DNA of 64,000 nt, from the NCBI RefSeq assembly GCF_020559915.1, contig NZ_JAJCLZ010000011.1, forward strand, positions 35,750 through 99,749, in the 5' to 3' direction. This DNA is from Ruminococcus sp. 210702-SL.1.03 (GTDB lineage Bacteria > Bacillota > Clostridia > Oscillospirales > Ruminococcaceae). Below the pieces are notes generated by a model. It ran no database searches. It was not told the DNA's origin and saw nothing but the letters and a program-made list of their open reading frames with translations. The translations under genes were made by a program, and so were the position numbers. Positions 1 to 9,220 of this stretch are shown here, in pieces; position 1 is the stretch's first letter, and each line of letters starts with the position of its first letter.

Positions 1-49
1 TTTTCGACCTTTCTTTTCACTCAGTTTTCACACGTTTTTATATACAACA

Positions 50-70
50 AGAGGGCGGTAAGCGCCCTCT
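50..70 (-). terminator. Probable terminator of the rimO-to-lipoprotein operon
   Basis: An 8-bp perfect stem (AGAGGGCG with CGCCCTCT) with a 5-base loop lies about 40 bases after the stop of the lipoprotein gene. On the minus strand it is followed by a T-rich but interrupted stretch (TTGTTGTATATAAAAA), so it is a plausible but not ideal intrinsic terminator. Confidence 0.55.
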
Positions 71-108
71 TTGTCAGTATCGTTTTTTGTTAGCCGATAA
101 ACCTTCGA

Positions 109-1395
109 TCAGCCTTTTTTCTTGTTGTAATACTCTGTCTGTCTGTCGTAGATCTCCTTTACGGTGTATCTCTTTACAGCCTTGTTATTTACAGTTATCT
201 TCATTTCCTTTACCCAGCCCTCGACCTTGCTGTCGAATTCATCGCCCTTCATCGACTGGAGAAGCGTTTCCTTGTTATCGTCAACGTAGTCGGTGCGCTC
301 GGCTATATCTGCCGACATGAAGATGTAGTAATTCGTATCGTTGTCCCACGAGGCAGCCGCGCCGTATTCGCCCTCTTTTATCTGCTTGAGCAGCTCGGCG
401 TTGTTTTCGTTGTACTTGTCGCTGTCCTTGTTTGTTCCGTCGGTGTAGTTTACCACTGTTTCGTTGGGGTACTTGTCCTCTTCTTCGCTGTCGCCGTCGG
501 CAGAGCTGTCGTCGGAGGAAGATGTATCGGTATCGGCGCTAAGCTCGGTATCCGCTTCGCTCGAGTCATCGGAAGAAGTATCGTCCGCAGCAGAGCTTTC
601 GTCCGCCGCCGAAGATGAATCTAGGTCGGTAACCGCGCTCTCGTCAGCTGAGCTGTCGGTGCTGTCCTCGGCGTCCTTAGCTTTCTTATAAGCGTCGTAC
701 TCGTCGATTATCTTGTCAAAGCCCTCGAAATCGAGTTCTTTAGCCTCTTCAAGATAGCCTTCTACAAGCTCTTTTATCTCAGCGTTTTCCGATTTTTTGG
801 TATCGTCATCGGTGCTGGTGCTCTTAGGTATAGTTACCAGCTTGTATCTGATGTAGTTATCGTTGGTATATGTCTGGAGGTCGTCGGCAGAAACTTCTTC
901 CTTGCCTCCCTCAGCGTAATAGTAATCAAAGATAGCCGAGCGCTTGAAGGAAAATTCGTAGGTCTGCTTTATCGACTCGCGGCTGATGCCCTCAGACTCG
1001 TAAAAATCGCCGTTGGAATCCCACGAGGAGGATACGTTGTCGCTGATAGTGTTTTTATCGTCTTTTGAAAGCTTCAGACCCAGCTCGTCGAACTTAGCGT
1101 TTACGGTGGCAAATTCCTTGGTATTTTCCAGCGCGCTGTCCTTGACATACGTTGTAAAATCCTTGCCGTCTATCTGCTTGTCGAAACATTCGCTGAGGTC
1201 TTTTACCTTGCCGCCGTAGTACATAGTGTACATCTGGCTGGTCATTTCGCTTAACGCATAGCTTATATATACGCCGGCGTTTACCTTTTTGCCGTCTGCC
1301 GTAAGCGCGTAATCAGTGCTCGAACAGCCCGCCATAGTGCCCGCCGTTACCGCCGCAGCCACTGCTGCTGCCGCAGCTCTTTTCATCTTCTTCAT
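109..1395 (-). CDS. Lipoprotein, SurA/PrsA-like, with Ser/Asp/Glu-rich linker
   Basis: The 428-residue product starts with a basic n-region, an Ala-rich hydrophobic stretch and a lipobox (MAGC, Cys at about 24), so it is an exported lipoprotein. The segment after the signal (about 30-215, largely helical with Lys/Glu/Asp) resembles the N-terminal chaperone part of SurA/PrsA-type foldases. No parvulin catalytic domain can be recognised. Residues of about 240-315 are almost only Ser, Asp, Glu, Ala and Thr, a flexible acidic linker. A short C-terminal part (about 320-428) ends in lysines. It is last in the run rimO-pgsA-cysE-cysS-cyclophilin-like gene. Next to another PPIase-like protein, a role in folding exported proteins is an inference only. 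Confidence 0.75.
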   Translation of the reverse strand: MKKMKRAAAAAVAAAVTAGTMAGCSSTDYALTADGKKVNAGVYISYALSEMTSQMYTMYYGGKVKDLSECFDKQIDGKDFTTYVKDSALENTKEFATVNAKFDELGLKLSKDDKNTISDNVSSSWDSNGDFYESEGISRESIKQTYEFSFKRSAIFDYYYAEGGKEEVSADDLQTYTNDNYIRYKLVTIPKSTSTDDDTKKSENAEIKELVEGYLEEAKELDFEGFDKIIDEYDAYKKAKDAEDSTDSSADESAVTDLDSSSAADESSAADDTSSDDSSEADTELSADTDTSSSDDSSADGDSEEEDKYPNETVVNYTDGTNKDSDKYNENNAELLKQIKEGEYGAAASWDNDTNYYIFMSADIAERTDYVDDNKETLLQSMKGDEFDSKVEGWVKEMKITVNNKAVKRYTVKEIYDRQTEYYNKKKG

Positions 1396-1518
1396 TTCAC
1401 TTTACGATCCTTTCATCGTTTGATAAGTTATCGCTATATATCACAATAGATATTATACTATTTTTTCGCTTTTAAGTCAAGGCATTTTGCCAAAACTTCA
1501 TGATTTTTCAGCGTTTCA

Positions 1519-2439
1519 TCACTTTTCAGCCGAGTCATCTAAGGCGCTGTCTGCCGTCTGAGCGGTATCGGCGTTTTCGTTCAGCGAAAAAAATCCGTCG
1601 TTCTTGTTTTCGCCGTAGGTCGAGATGTACACTTTTTCAAAAGTTATGTCCTGCTTCGGGCGCAGGTCGGCGTCTTTATCGCTGCCGCTGCTGTCAGAAG
1701 GGGTTATCACCTGCGCGCGCAGTACGTCCTCGTAAGCTTCAAGGCCGTCGTACACCTGTGCGAATATCGTGTACTGCTGCGAGAAATTTGGCACGCCGCC
1801 CTTTGTCTTAAAAGCGTTGTTGAGCTTGGTGTTGTCGCTTGCGGAGTCCAGCTGCTCGCAGGTATCTTTGTCAAACTCTATGCTGCCGATGAAAAGCACG
1901 CGGCTTCCCGCCTGTATCTGCGTATTGAAAGCCGATTTTTGGTTGCCGTAAGCCGCCAGCGCGCCGTAAAACGGCCAAAGGTCTTTCGACTTTTCGGGCG
2001 ATTTTTCCGTCTTATCGGTATCGCTGTCGTCAGTGCCGTCTGAGGTCTTTGAGCCGCCCATGAAGTAAACGCCGTCCTGCACGGCGAAAACGTGCGTGCC
2101 GTCGTAGTAGCCCGACTCAGCCAGACCCTCGAAATACTTGCAGTATTCGGGCGCTTGGTCTTCGTAAAGCACCGCCTTGAATGTGCCGAGGTTGGTTTCA
2201 AAAACGGCTACCTTTGTGTCGTCCGCGGGCAGCTCGTACTGTATAAGCTCGGCGCTGTTGTAATCTATCTTGTTTTTGCCGTCGATGGCTTTCGAGATGA
2301 AATATATCGCGGCGAACACCACCACGAAGATGAGCGCTATCAGCGAGAACTGAAAGTAGGTCATCATCTTGCGGCGCGCCATAGGCACTCCGCGCGAGGT
2401 GTTGCTGTCCTTATCTACATATGGCTGGTCTTTTTTCAC
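1519..2439 (-). CDS. Membrane-anchored cyclophilin-like protein, catalytic residues not conserved
   Basis: The 306-residue protein has a short cytoplasmic start, one membrane segment (about 28-50) and an outside domain of cyclophilin type: VFETNLGTFKAVLYEDQAP at about 79, then YYDGTHVFAVQDGVYFMGGS, then a late YTIFAQV segment. In active cyclophilins the second block reads FHRV...FMIQGGD and a later one SQFFI. Here the catalytic Arg is replaced in VFAV, Gln is Met in FMGGS, and SQFFI reads SRVLFIG. It therefore keeps the fold but has probably lost prolyl isomerase activity and may bind peptides. An acidic Ser/Asp/Lys insert follows GGS. The gene lies 14 bases after cysS, in the same operon. 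Confidence 0.75.
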   Translation of the reverse strand: MKKDQPYVDKDSNTSRGVPMARRKMMTYFQFSLIALIFVVVFAAIYFISKAIDGKNKIDYNSAELIQYELPADDTKVAVFETNLGTFKAVLYEDQAPEYCKYFEGLAESGYYDGTHVFAVQDGVYFMGGSKTSDGTDDSDTDKTEKSPEKSKDLWPFYGALAAYGNQKSAFNTQIQAGSRVLFIGSIEFDKDTCEQLDSASDNTKLNNAFKTKGGVPNFSQQYTIFAQVYDGLEAYEDVLRAQVITPSDSSGSDKDADLRPKQDITFEKVYISTYGENKNDGFFSLNENADTAQTADSALDDSAEK

Positions 2440-2453
2440 TTCGCTTTATTTCC

Positions 2454-3872
2454 TCACTTTTTGTAGATCTTTGTGCCCTGTCTGGTCTCTTCTACCACCC
2501 AGCCCAGCTCGGCAATCTTGTCCCTAAGCTCGTCGGCGAGGGCGAAGTTTTTAGCCTTTCTCGCTTCGCGGCGCTGGTCAACAAGAGCCTGTATCTCGGC
2601 GGGAACGTCGCTTTCGGCAGCCTTTTCGGCCTCTATCAGCGCGTCAGCCTTTTTCACGAGGTCGAGCGAGAGCACTTTGTCAAAGTCGTTTATCAGCGCG
2701 ATCTTGGTAGCGCTGTCCGCGTCGGATTTCAGCACGTCGTAAAGCGCGGTTATCGCGAGCGAGGTGTTGAGGTCGTTGCCCAGCGCTGCGTCAAAGCCCG
2801 CTTTCAGCTCGGCGAATTTAGCCGCGTCAGGCTCGCCCGATGCGGTCTTTTTAGCCGCCGCTACCGAAGCTGCCAGCTTTTCAAATGCGCGCTTTGCGTT
2901 ATCGAGATTTTCATAGGTGAATACCAGCGACTTTCTGTAATGCGATTGTAGGCAGAAAAATCTGTACACCAGCGGGTCGTAGCCCTTGCTTTCGAGCAGC
3001 GAAACGGTGAGAAACTCGCCCTTCGACTTGCTCATCTTGCCGCTGTTGGTATTAAGATGGTGAACGTGGAACCAGTAGCTGCACCACTTGTGGCCGAGGT
3101 AAGCTTCGCTCTGCGCGATCTCGTTGGTGTGGTGTGGGAACTGGTTGTCGATGCCGCCGCAGTGGAGGTCAAGGTATTCGCCGAGGTTTTTCATTGAAAT
3201 GCAGGAGCACTCTATGTGCCAGCCGGGGTAGCCAACGCCCCACGGCGAATCCCACTTCAGCTCCTGATCGTCGAATTTCGACTTTGTGAACCAAAGCACG
3301 AAGTCCGCCTTATTGCGCTTGTTGCCGTCTTCCTCAACGCCCTCGCGAACGCCTACCGCTAGGTCTTCCTCGCTGAAATCGCCGAAAACGTAGTATTCTT
3401 TGAGCTTAGAGGTATCGAAATAGATGTTTCCGCCCGCCTCGTAAGCGTAGCCTTTTTCTATCAGCGCCGAGATGACCTTGATAAAATCGTCGATGCACTG
3501 AGTAGCGGGGGCTACCACGTCGGGGGTCTTTATATTGAGCTTTGCGCAGTCGGCAAAGAAAGCGTCGGTGTAAAACTTAGCTATCTCCATTACCGTCTTG
3601 TGCTCGCGCTTAGCGCCCTTGAGCATTTTGTCATCGCCCGTATCGCCGTCGGAAGTAAGGTGGCCTACGTCGGTGATGTTCATTACGCGCTTAACGTCCA
3701 GACCCGTGTATCTGAGGTATTTTTCCAGAACGTCCTCCATTATATAGCTGCGCAGGTTGCCTATATGCGCATAGTGGTAAACGGTAGGTCCGCAGGTGTA
3801 CATACTCAGCTTGCCGGGTTCGTGGGGTACAAGCTCTTCCTTTTTTCTTGTAAGTGAATTATATATCTGCAT
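2454..3872 (-). CDS. cysS: Cysteinyl-tRNA synthetase
   Basis: This class I synthetase charges tRNA-Cys with cysteine. The 472 residues match the usual length. The sequence shows the zinc ligand Cys27 in MYTCGPT, the HIGH-type motif HIGN at 36-39, WHIECS at about 210 with further zinc ligands, and KMSKSK at about 270, followed by the helical DALR anticodon-binding domain and the usual C-terminal segment ending in IYKK. It follows cysE closely, the common cysE-cysS arrangement linking cysteine synthesis to charging. Confidence 0.98.
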   Translation of the reverse strand: MQIYNSLTRKKEELVPHEPGKLSMYTCGPTVYHYAHIGNLRSYIMEDVLEKYLRYTGLDVKRVMNITDVGHLTSDGDTGDDKMLKGAKREHKTVMEIAKFYTDAFFADCAKLNIKTPDVVAPATQCIDDFIKVISALIEKGYAYEAGGNIYFDTSKLKEYYVFGDFSEEDLAVGVREGVEEDGNKRNKADFVLWFTKSKFDDQELKWDSPWGVGYPGWHIECSCISMKNLGEYLDLHCGGIDNQFPHHTNEIAQSEAYLGHKWCSYWFHVHHLNTNSGKMSKSKGEFLTVSLLESKGYDPLVYRFFCLQSHYRKSLVFTYENLDNAKRAFEKLAASVAAAKKTASGEPDAAKFAELKAGFDAALGNDLNTSLAITALYDVLKSDADSATKIALINDFDKVLSLDLVKKADALIEAEKAAESDVPAEIQALVDQRREARKAKNFALADELRDKIAELGWVVEETRQGTKIYKK

Positions 3873-3890
3873 TATTCAAAGCCTCTTTCG

Positions 3891-4550
3891 TTAGTTTCCC
3901 TTTTTCAGCTCTTCTACGTCCTTTTTGAGCTTTTCCAGCTCTACCTTATATTTGCAAAGCTCCTGAGCTACGGGGTCGGGTATGTGTATCTGGTCTATAT
4001 CCTGCGTAGCGGGGCAGGGCGGGGTCTTTCCGTTTACGCGTACTATCCTCGCGGGCACGCCCACCGCCGTAGCGTTTGGCGGAACTTCTTCCAGCACAAC
4101 TGCATTCGCCGCTATCTTAGCGCCGTCGCCGACCTTAAAAGGCCCGAGTATCTTCGCGCCGCAGCCGACCATTACGTTATTGCCGAGAGTGGGGTGGCGC
4201 TTGCCCTGATCTTTGCCCGTGCCGCCCAATGTGCAGCCCTGATAAAGCAGGCAGTAGTCGCCTATCTCAGCCGTTTCGCCTATAACTACGCCGCTGCCGT
4301 GGTCTATCAGCAGGCCCTTGCCTATCTTAGCGCCGGGGTGTATCTCTATGCCTGTGAAAAATCTGCTCACCTGCGAGATAATGCGGGCTGCCACTATCAT
4401 ATCCTTCTCGTAAAACCAGTGCGCTACGCGGTGCATTATCACTGCGTGCACGCCCGAGTAGGTTATCACGATCTCCAGCGCGCTGTGGGCAGCGGGGTCG
4501 CGTTCTTTTATCGACTGTATATCAGCCTTTATATCGTTAATAAATGACAC
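3891..4550 (-). CDS. cysE: Serine O-acetyltransferase
   Basis: CysE acetylates serine with acetyl-CoA, the first step of cysteine synthesis. It has an N-terminal helical domain and a left-handed beta-helix of hexapeptide repeats (IHPGAKIGKGLLIDHGSG and following), with the typical DHGSGVVIGE and GGTGKDQGKRHPT stretches. The open frame reaches 4580 through a GTG, but that codon has no ribosome site. A GAAAGGA lies 8-9 bases before the GTG at 4550, so that start is preferred; the ATG at 4559 sits only one base after the same element. The product is about 219 residues. The neighbour cysS is 18 bases downstream. Confidence 0.96.
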   Translation of the reverse strand: MSFINDIKADIQSIKERDPAAHSALEIVITYSGVHAVIMHRVAHWFYEKDMIVAARIISQVSRFFTGIEIHPGAKIGKGLLIDHGSGVVIGETAEIGDYCLLYQGCTLGGTGKDQGKRHPTLGNNVMVGCGAKILGPFKVGDGAKIAANAVVLEEVPPNATAVGVPARIVRVNGKTPPCPATQDIDQIHIPDPVAQELCKYKVELEKLKKDVEELKKGN

Positions 4551-4622
4551 TGTGTACATTCCTTTCAGTAAAGGCAGCACTGCAAGTCTTGCCTAAAAAT
4601 GAGCTTTGTACCGAGCGGAAAC

Positions 4623-5171
4623 TTACTTATTCGGGTCGATGTACGCCCAGTAAGTTTTGAGGTATATCCCGCCCGAGATAACGGTAAAGAGCACCGAGAT
4701 CCATATCAGTATCTCAGAGATAAGGAATACCGTGCTGCTGTGGCCGACAAAGCCTTCTATACACATTATAGCGATTATCGCGATCATTGTGAATGCGGTC
4801 TTGAGTTTGCCCCAAATACCCGCGGCTACTACCACTCCCTCGTTCGCCGTGACCATGCGCAGGCCTGATACCATAAATTCTCTTGCGATTATTATGATAA
4901 CAGCCGCCGCGTCGCACCAGCCGCCTGCTGCAAAGCAGATCAGCGCGGAGGTGACGAGCATTTTGTCAGCCAGCGGGTCGAGGAATTTGCCGAAGTCAGT
5001 AACAAGTCCGTCACGGCGGGCAATTTTTCCGTCAAACCAGTCGGTTATAGAAGCTATCGCGAACAAAGCCAGCGCCACCCAGATATGACCTGTAAAGTTT
5101 ATCAGCAGCGCCGCAACAAAGAACGGTACCAGCACTACGCGCAGCACCGTAAGCTTATTTGGAAGATTCAT
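4623..5171 (-). CDS. pgsA: CDP-diacylglycerol-glycerol-3-phosphate 3-phosphatidyltransferase
   Basis: This integral membrane enzyme makes phosphatidylglycerol phosphate, the committed step to phosphatidylglycerol. The CDP-alcohol phosphatidyltransferase signature D-x2-DG-x2-AR-x8-G-x3-D-x3-D is complete, in DWFDGKIARRDG followed by GKFLDPLADK. About six hydrophobic segments are present. The start MNLPNKLTVLRV at 5171 has GGGAAAG at a suitable distance and avoids the overlap with rimO that the longer frame (to 5222) would create. A rimO-pgsA order is common in Firmicutes. Confidence 0.96.
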   Translation of the reverse strand: MNLPNKLTVLRVVLVPFFVAALLINFTGHIWVALALFAIASITDWFDGKIARRDGLVTDFGKFLDPLADKMLVTSALICFAAGGWCDAAAVIIIIAREFMVSGLRMVTANEGVVVAAGIWGKLKTAFTMIAIIAIMCIEGFVGHSSTVFLISEILIWISVLFTVISGGIYLKTYWAYIDPNK

Positions 5172-5214
5172 AATATCTTTCCCAGCCCTTTCCCAATATT
5201 TTTCTTTTGCTATA

Positions 5215-6549
5215 TTACTCACAGACCGTGCCCAGCAGGTCGCAGTCCAGCGTATCGTCTATCTTAACTTTCACATACTCGCCGACGGTGAGCTTGCGCT
5301 CGGAAGAGAAGAATATCTTTCCGTCGATCTCGGGGGCGTCTGCCGCGCTTCTGCCGAAGCAGCACTCGGCGTATCTGTCGAAGCCCTCGGTAACTACCTC
5401 TACTACTTTTCCTATCATTTCCTGATTTTGCACGTCGTTTATGAACATCTGCTGTTCCATTATAACGTCGCTGCGGCGCTCTTTCTCCTCGTCGGGAAGC
5501 TGACCCTCAAACTTAGCGGCGGGCGTGCCCTCTTCGGCGGAGTAGGCGAAGCAGCCCAGTCTTTCAAAGCGTATATCGTTGGCAAATTCAGCCAGCTCTT
5601 CAAACTGCTCCTGCGTTTCGCCGGGAAAGCCGGTTATCAGCGTAGTTCTTATGATAACGTTCGGTATGCGGGCGCGTATCTTGCCTATCAGCTCGGTAAG
5701 CGTTTCGCGGCTGCCGCAGCGATTCATGCGCTTTAATATATCGGCGTTGCAGTGCTGTATAGGTATATCGAAATACTTTACCAGCTTATCCTGCTCGGCT
5801 ATGGTATCTATCAGCTTATCGGTGATGCGCTCGGGGTAGAGGTAAAGGGTGCGTATCCAGTGGAAGCCCTCTATCTTGCAAAGCTCGGTAAGCAGCTCGG
5901 GCAGGCGGCTCTCGCCGTAAATATCCTCGCCGTAGCGGGTGGTATCCTGCGCAACTACTACCAGCTCGGTAACGCCGTTATCGGCGAGCCAGCGCGCTTC
6001 TTCAAGAATATTCTCGATAGTACGGCTGCGGAATTTTCCTCTTATAGCGGGTATAGCGCAGTAGGTGCAGCCGTTAGAGCAGCCCTCGGCTATTTTCAGA
6101 TAAGCGTAAAAAGGCTGAGTGGAGATGATTCTTCCGCCCTCTAAAGGCAGCGAGCATTTATCGCCCGCGTAAAGCTTTTCGCCGTTTTCGCCCGACATTA
6201 TATCCTTTACTATCTGCGCTATCTCGGCGTCTTTACCTAGGGAAACTACCGCGTCAAGCTCGGGCATCTCGTCGAGAATATCCTGCTTATAGCGCTCTGC
6301 CAGACAGCCTGTGCATACCACACCCTTTATCCTGCCCTCTTTTTTTAGAGCTATGAATTCGAGCATAGTTTCTATAGCTTCTTCTTTAGCGGACTGGATA
6401 AATCCGCAGGTATTTATAACAGCCACGTCGGCAAGGGCGGCGTCTTGTATAAGTTCAAAGCCGTATTTGCGCAGCGAAAACATCATTTTCTCAGCGTCCA
6501 CCTGATTTTTGGGACATCCCAGCGAGACCATTCCTACTCTTATAGCCAT
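5215..6549 (-). CDS. rimO: Ribosomal protein S12 methylthiotransferase
   Basis: This radical SAM enzyme adds a methylthio group to the conserved aspartate of ribosomal protein S12. The 444 residues carry the N-terminal UPF0004 cysteines (Cys12, Cys48, Cys82), the radical SAM cluster CSNGCTYC (Cys157, Cys161, Cys164) and a C-terminal TRAM domain (about 375-444). MVSLGCPKNQVD at the start distinguishes RimO from MiaB. It is first in the minus-strand operon, directly behind a consensus promoter. Confidence 0.96.
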   Translation of the reverse strand: MAIRVGMVSLGCPKNQVDAEKMMFSLRKYGFELIQDAALADVAVINTCGFIQSAKEEAIETMLEFIALKKEGRIKGVVCTGCLAERYKQDILDEMPELDAVVSLGKDAEIAQIVKDIMSGENGEKLYAGDKCSLPLEGGRIISTQPFYAYLKIAEGCSNGCTYCAIPAIRGKFRSRTIENILEEARWLADNGVTELVVVAQDTTRYGEDIYGESRLPELLTELCKIEGFHWIRTLYLYPERITDKLIDTIAEQDKLVKYFDIPIQHCNADILKRMNRCGSRETLTELIGKIRARIPNVIIRTTLITGFPGETQEQFEELAEFANDIRFERLGCFAYSAEEGTPAAKFEGQLPDEEKERRSDVIMEQQMFINDVQNQEMIGKVVEVVTEGFDRYAECCFGRSAADAPEIDGKIFFSSERKLTVGEYVKVKIDDTLDCDLLGTVCE

Positions 6550-6588
6550 ATCTCAATTACCTTCCTTTAAGCATAACTAATCTATTAT

Positions 6589-6617
6589 ATTATCTCACTT
6601 TTTGGGCGCATTGTCAA
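6589..6617 (-). promoter_or_regulatory. Sigma-A-type promoter of the rimO operon
   Basis: Reading the minus strand, TTGACA (6617-6612), a 17-base spacer and GATAAT (6594-6589) lie about 40 bases before rimO. This is close to consensus and probably drives rimO through the lipoprotein gene. Confidence 0.8.
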
Positions 6618-6664
6618 GTGATTTTGCAAATTATTAAAAAACAGCGCAACGCTATTTTAAAAAT

Positions 6665-6710
6665 GGCAAAAAATATCCGCAGAAGCGCATTTTTTCAGCA
6701 CTTCTGCGGA
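6665..6710 (-). terminator. Terminator after the P-type-ATPase-like gene
   Basis: A perfect 10-bp stem (TCCGCAGAAG at 6676-6685 with CTTCTGCGGA at 6701-6710) lies just after the stop of the gene ending at 6719. On the minus strand it is followed by ATATTTTTTG, a normal intrinsic terminator. Confidence 0.85.
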
Positions 6711-6718
6711 GTAATAAG

Positions 6719-9187
6719 CTATATTTTCTTCATGCCCTGTATCAGCATAGTCAGCAGCAGGAACGCCAGGTTGTAGATAACAACTATCGTAGGCGTTATC
6801 TGCGCGAAAGAGCCTGTAAGCATCATTATCACCGAGATAACTATGCCCAGCACCATAGCGCCGTATTGCAGCGCCACGCCCATATTCGCCACGAATTTCA
6901 GCCGCTTTGCCGCTACCAGCAGCATCGAGAAGCTGGGCAGGTGGCCCGAGCAGAACATCGAGGCGGAAACGCTCTCTTTATACTCCATAAGCTGCTCACA
7001 GTCGCCGTCGCAGGCAGAGGGCAGCAGGCGTATAGACGAAGCGCTGATGTCGAAAAGCTGCGAGAGCAGCTCGCGGGTGATGAAGCCGTCGGAGCAGCGA
7101 ACGTGAATATCTATCGACTCGTCCTCCATCTCCTGCACCCATCTTTCGGCGGCAGGGCCTACCGAGAGCTGTACGGCGAACATCATAGCCGCCTGACCCG
7201 AAACGGCAAGGTACATGATGCCGTTGCCGTCGGCGAAATTCTCCTCCGCCGACTCAGAGGGCAGACCCTCTACGCCGTGGCGCTCCATGAGTTTGCGGCT
7301 GCCAAGCAGCACGCGCTTGTTCTCTATCCAGCCCGAAACGCCGAGGTTGTCCTCAGAGGCGCAGCCCTTTACGCCGAGTATCATATCGCTCTTGCCGCGC
7401 AGCATTTTGTAGAACGCGGGGATGGTAACGCTTCTTCCCGCCTGCGCCATGCTCGCCGCATAGATTATCGCCTGATCTATCATTACAGAGCCGAGCATTT
7501 TCAGGTTCACAAATTCAACAGTGCCCGTCGGGAAAAGGTGGCCCGAGTCGATGACTACGCTGTTTACCTCAGCAAATTCCTCTACCGAAGAGTAGCCGAG
7601 TATCACGCCCGAGTATTCCGAAAGGCGCTTGCTCGCCTTAGCCATCGGGCGGTTTACTATCAGCGCCAAGCCTACCGAAGAGCTTATCGCCAGCGTGCCC
7701 GAAACGGAAGCGAGGAATACGAAGAGCTTTTCCGCCGCGCCCGATGAATTTTTCTCAAATACTATCGAGAGCAGACCCACCGCCAGCGCCGCCGCCAGCA
7801 TTAGCGGAGTAGTCTTTTCCGCGTAGCTGTCCGCGAGGTCGGAGGAGTAGCTGTTTTTCATGAAGTCTTTTATAAAGCCCGTGCGGCGCATAACTGCAAG
7901 CTCTTTGCGCTTGCCGGCAGAGCCGTTAGTGAGGTAAGCGACTGTTTGGTCGTCGTCCACAAGCTCTACCGCCGAGAAATTCTCGGTCTCAGCCACGAAC
8001 TCGAAGTTGCGCTGAGTGCGGCGTACTATGCAGAGCTTGCCGAGCGTGTTGCAGAGCATGCCCAGTATCGCCGAAGATGTGTAGATATGGAAGAAAGAAG
8101 CCTTCAGCGACTCGGGGTCGAAAAGCGTAACAAGGCCTGCAAGTATAGCCGCTATCATGTTCAAAGCCGCAACGCTGTCGCTGTCGGGGCGGCGGCTGAA
8201 AATGCTCTTTATGCCGTTCACGATGACGGAGTAGGAGAAGCCCACCGCGACTATCGCGAGTATGGTATTTGTAAATATGAACGCCGAGGGGTTTACCGTG
8301 CGGTCAAAAACCGCCGCCAGCGGCAGCGAGAGGTCGTTCGCCACGGTGATGAAAAGGCTGAAAAGCGCCGCGAAAAGCAGCACCGCCGCGCGCACCGTGA
8401 GGTTTGAGCGCAGGCGCTGTATCTGCTCCTTTATCTTCGGCGCGTCCTCTTTTTTGGTGTATTCGCTCTGAGAAGAGGGGCGCTTGTCCTCGTCAACGTA
8501 CTCCTCGGTGCGGAACATAAAGCGCGTGCCGCGGGTATTTTTCAGCGGTTCGGACTCTGCTTCGTTCTCGCCGTCATCATCGTCGCCGTATGTATCGTCC
8601 TCGCAAGCCTCGTCAGACTCTTCCTCTTCGGGCTGAGCCTCTTCATTATTTATAACAGGCTCGGTATCTTCGGCGTACTCTTCCTCATCTTCAGCAGCTT
8701 CCTCAGCGTTTTCGTCTACAACGCTGCCGAAAGCGTTATCGTAAAACTCGTCCGCCGAGCCTTCAAATTCATCGCCCGGCTCATCTTCGGGAACATCGTC
8801 TGCTTCCTCGCCCGCAACGGCTTCGTCAAATTCCTCAGCCTGTTCCTCGAGCTTGTTTATCACCTTTTCGCCGATGGGGCGCAGGTGAGAATCAAAAAAG
8901 CCCTCGTGCTTTTTATCGGCTTCGGCGGTATCGGCGTTCGCTTCGTGAGCAGCGCTCTCGTCAGCTTCCGCGGCGGCGACTGTACTTTCGGGATTTTCAG
9001 AAGACGCCGTTTCAGCACTCTCCTGCCCGCGGTCAGCGATCTCAGCCGAAGCCGCCATAGCCGTATGCAGATTTGTTTCGTTTATTATATCTTCTACGTC
9101 CATTTCGCCTGAACTTTTCGCAGTTTTCGGAGTATATTCGCTAAGGATCTCGTCAAGCGAAAATTTATCTTTATTATTTTCAGACAT
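6719..9187 (-). CDS. Degenerate P-type-ATPase-like membrane protein with long acidic N-terminus
   Basis: The 822-residue protein starts with about 235 very acidic, low-complexity residues (predicted disordered, cytoplasmic). About 550 residues follow with the layout of a heavy-metal-type (P1B) P-type ATPase: paired membrane segments, a phosphorylation/nucleotide-binding region, and two membrane segments at the end. The stretch before residue 547 follows the family pattern (segment with LIVNRPMAKASKRLSEYSG, then AEVNSVVID). However, the invariant DKTGT reads D547-SGHLFPTGT, the CPC/CPx metal motif is absent from the preceding membrane segment, and the GDGxNDxP motif is missing where GHLPSFSMLL stands. 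The nucleotide-domain-like GVSGWIENKRVLLGSRKLMERHG (two parts) is still recognisable. It probably cannot hydrolyse ATP by the normal cycle. Its role is unknown. It lies 33 bases after rlmB and ends at a strong terminator. Confidence 0.8.
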   Translation of the reverse strand: MSENNKDKFSLDEILSEYTPKTAKSSGEMDVEDIINETNLHTAMAASAEIADRGQESAETASSENPESTVAAAEADESAAHEANADTAEADKKHEGFFDSHLRPIGEKVINKLEEQAEEFDEAVAGEEADDVPEDEPGDEFEGSADEFYDNAFGSVVDENAEEAAEDEEEYAEDTEPVINNEEAQPEEEESDEACEDDTYGDDDDGENEAESEPLKNTRGTRFMFRTEEYVDEDKRPSSQSEYTKKEDAPKIKEQIQRLRSNLTVRAAVLLFAALFSLFITVANDLSLPLAAVFDRTVNPSAFIFTNTILAIVAVGFSYSVIVNGIKSIFSRRPDSDSVAALNMIAAILAGLVTLFDPESLKASFFHIYTSSAILGMLCNTLGKLCIVRRTQRNFEFVAETENFSAVELVDDDQTVAYLTNGSAGKRKELAVMRRTGFIKDFMKNSYSSDLADSYAEKTTPLMLAAALAVGLLSIVFEKNSSGAAEKLFVFLASVSGTLAISSSVGLALIVNRPMAKASKRLSEYSGVILGYSSVEEFAEVNSVVIDSGHLFPTGTVEFVNLKMLGSVMIDQAIIYAASMAQAGRSVTIPAFYKMLRGKSDMILGVKGCASEDNLGVSGWIENKRVLLGSRKLMERHGVEGLPSESAEENFADGNGIMYLAVSGQAAMMFAVQLSVGPAAERWVQEMEDESIDIHVRCSDGFITRELLSQLFDISASSIRLLPSACDGDCEQLMEYKESVSASMFCSGHLPSFSMLLVAAKRLKFVANMGVALQYGAMVLGIVISVIMMLTGSFAQITPTIVVIYNLAFLLLTMLIQGMKKI

Positions 9188-9220
9188 CAGCCCACTCCTA
9201 ACTCTATATTTGCTAATTAT

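Noticed and set aside
6866..7747. 293-codon open frame opposite the P-type-ATPase-like gene
   Set aside because: Antisense shadow, Arg/His-rich, no start signals.
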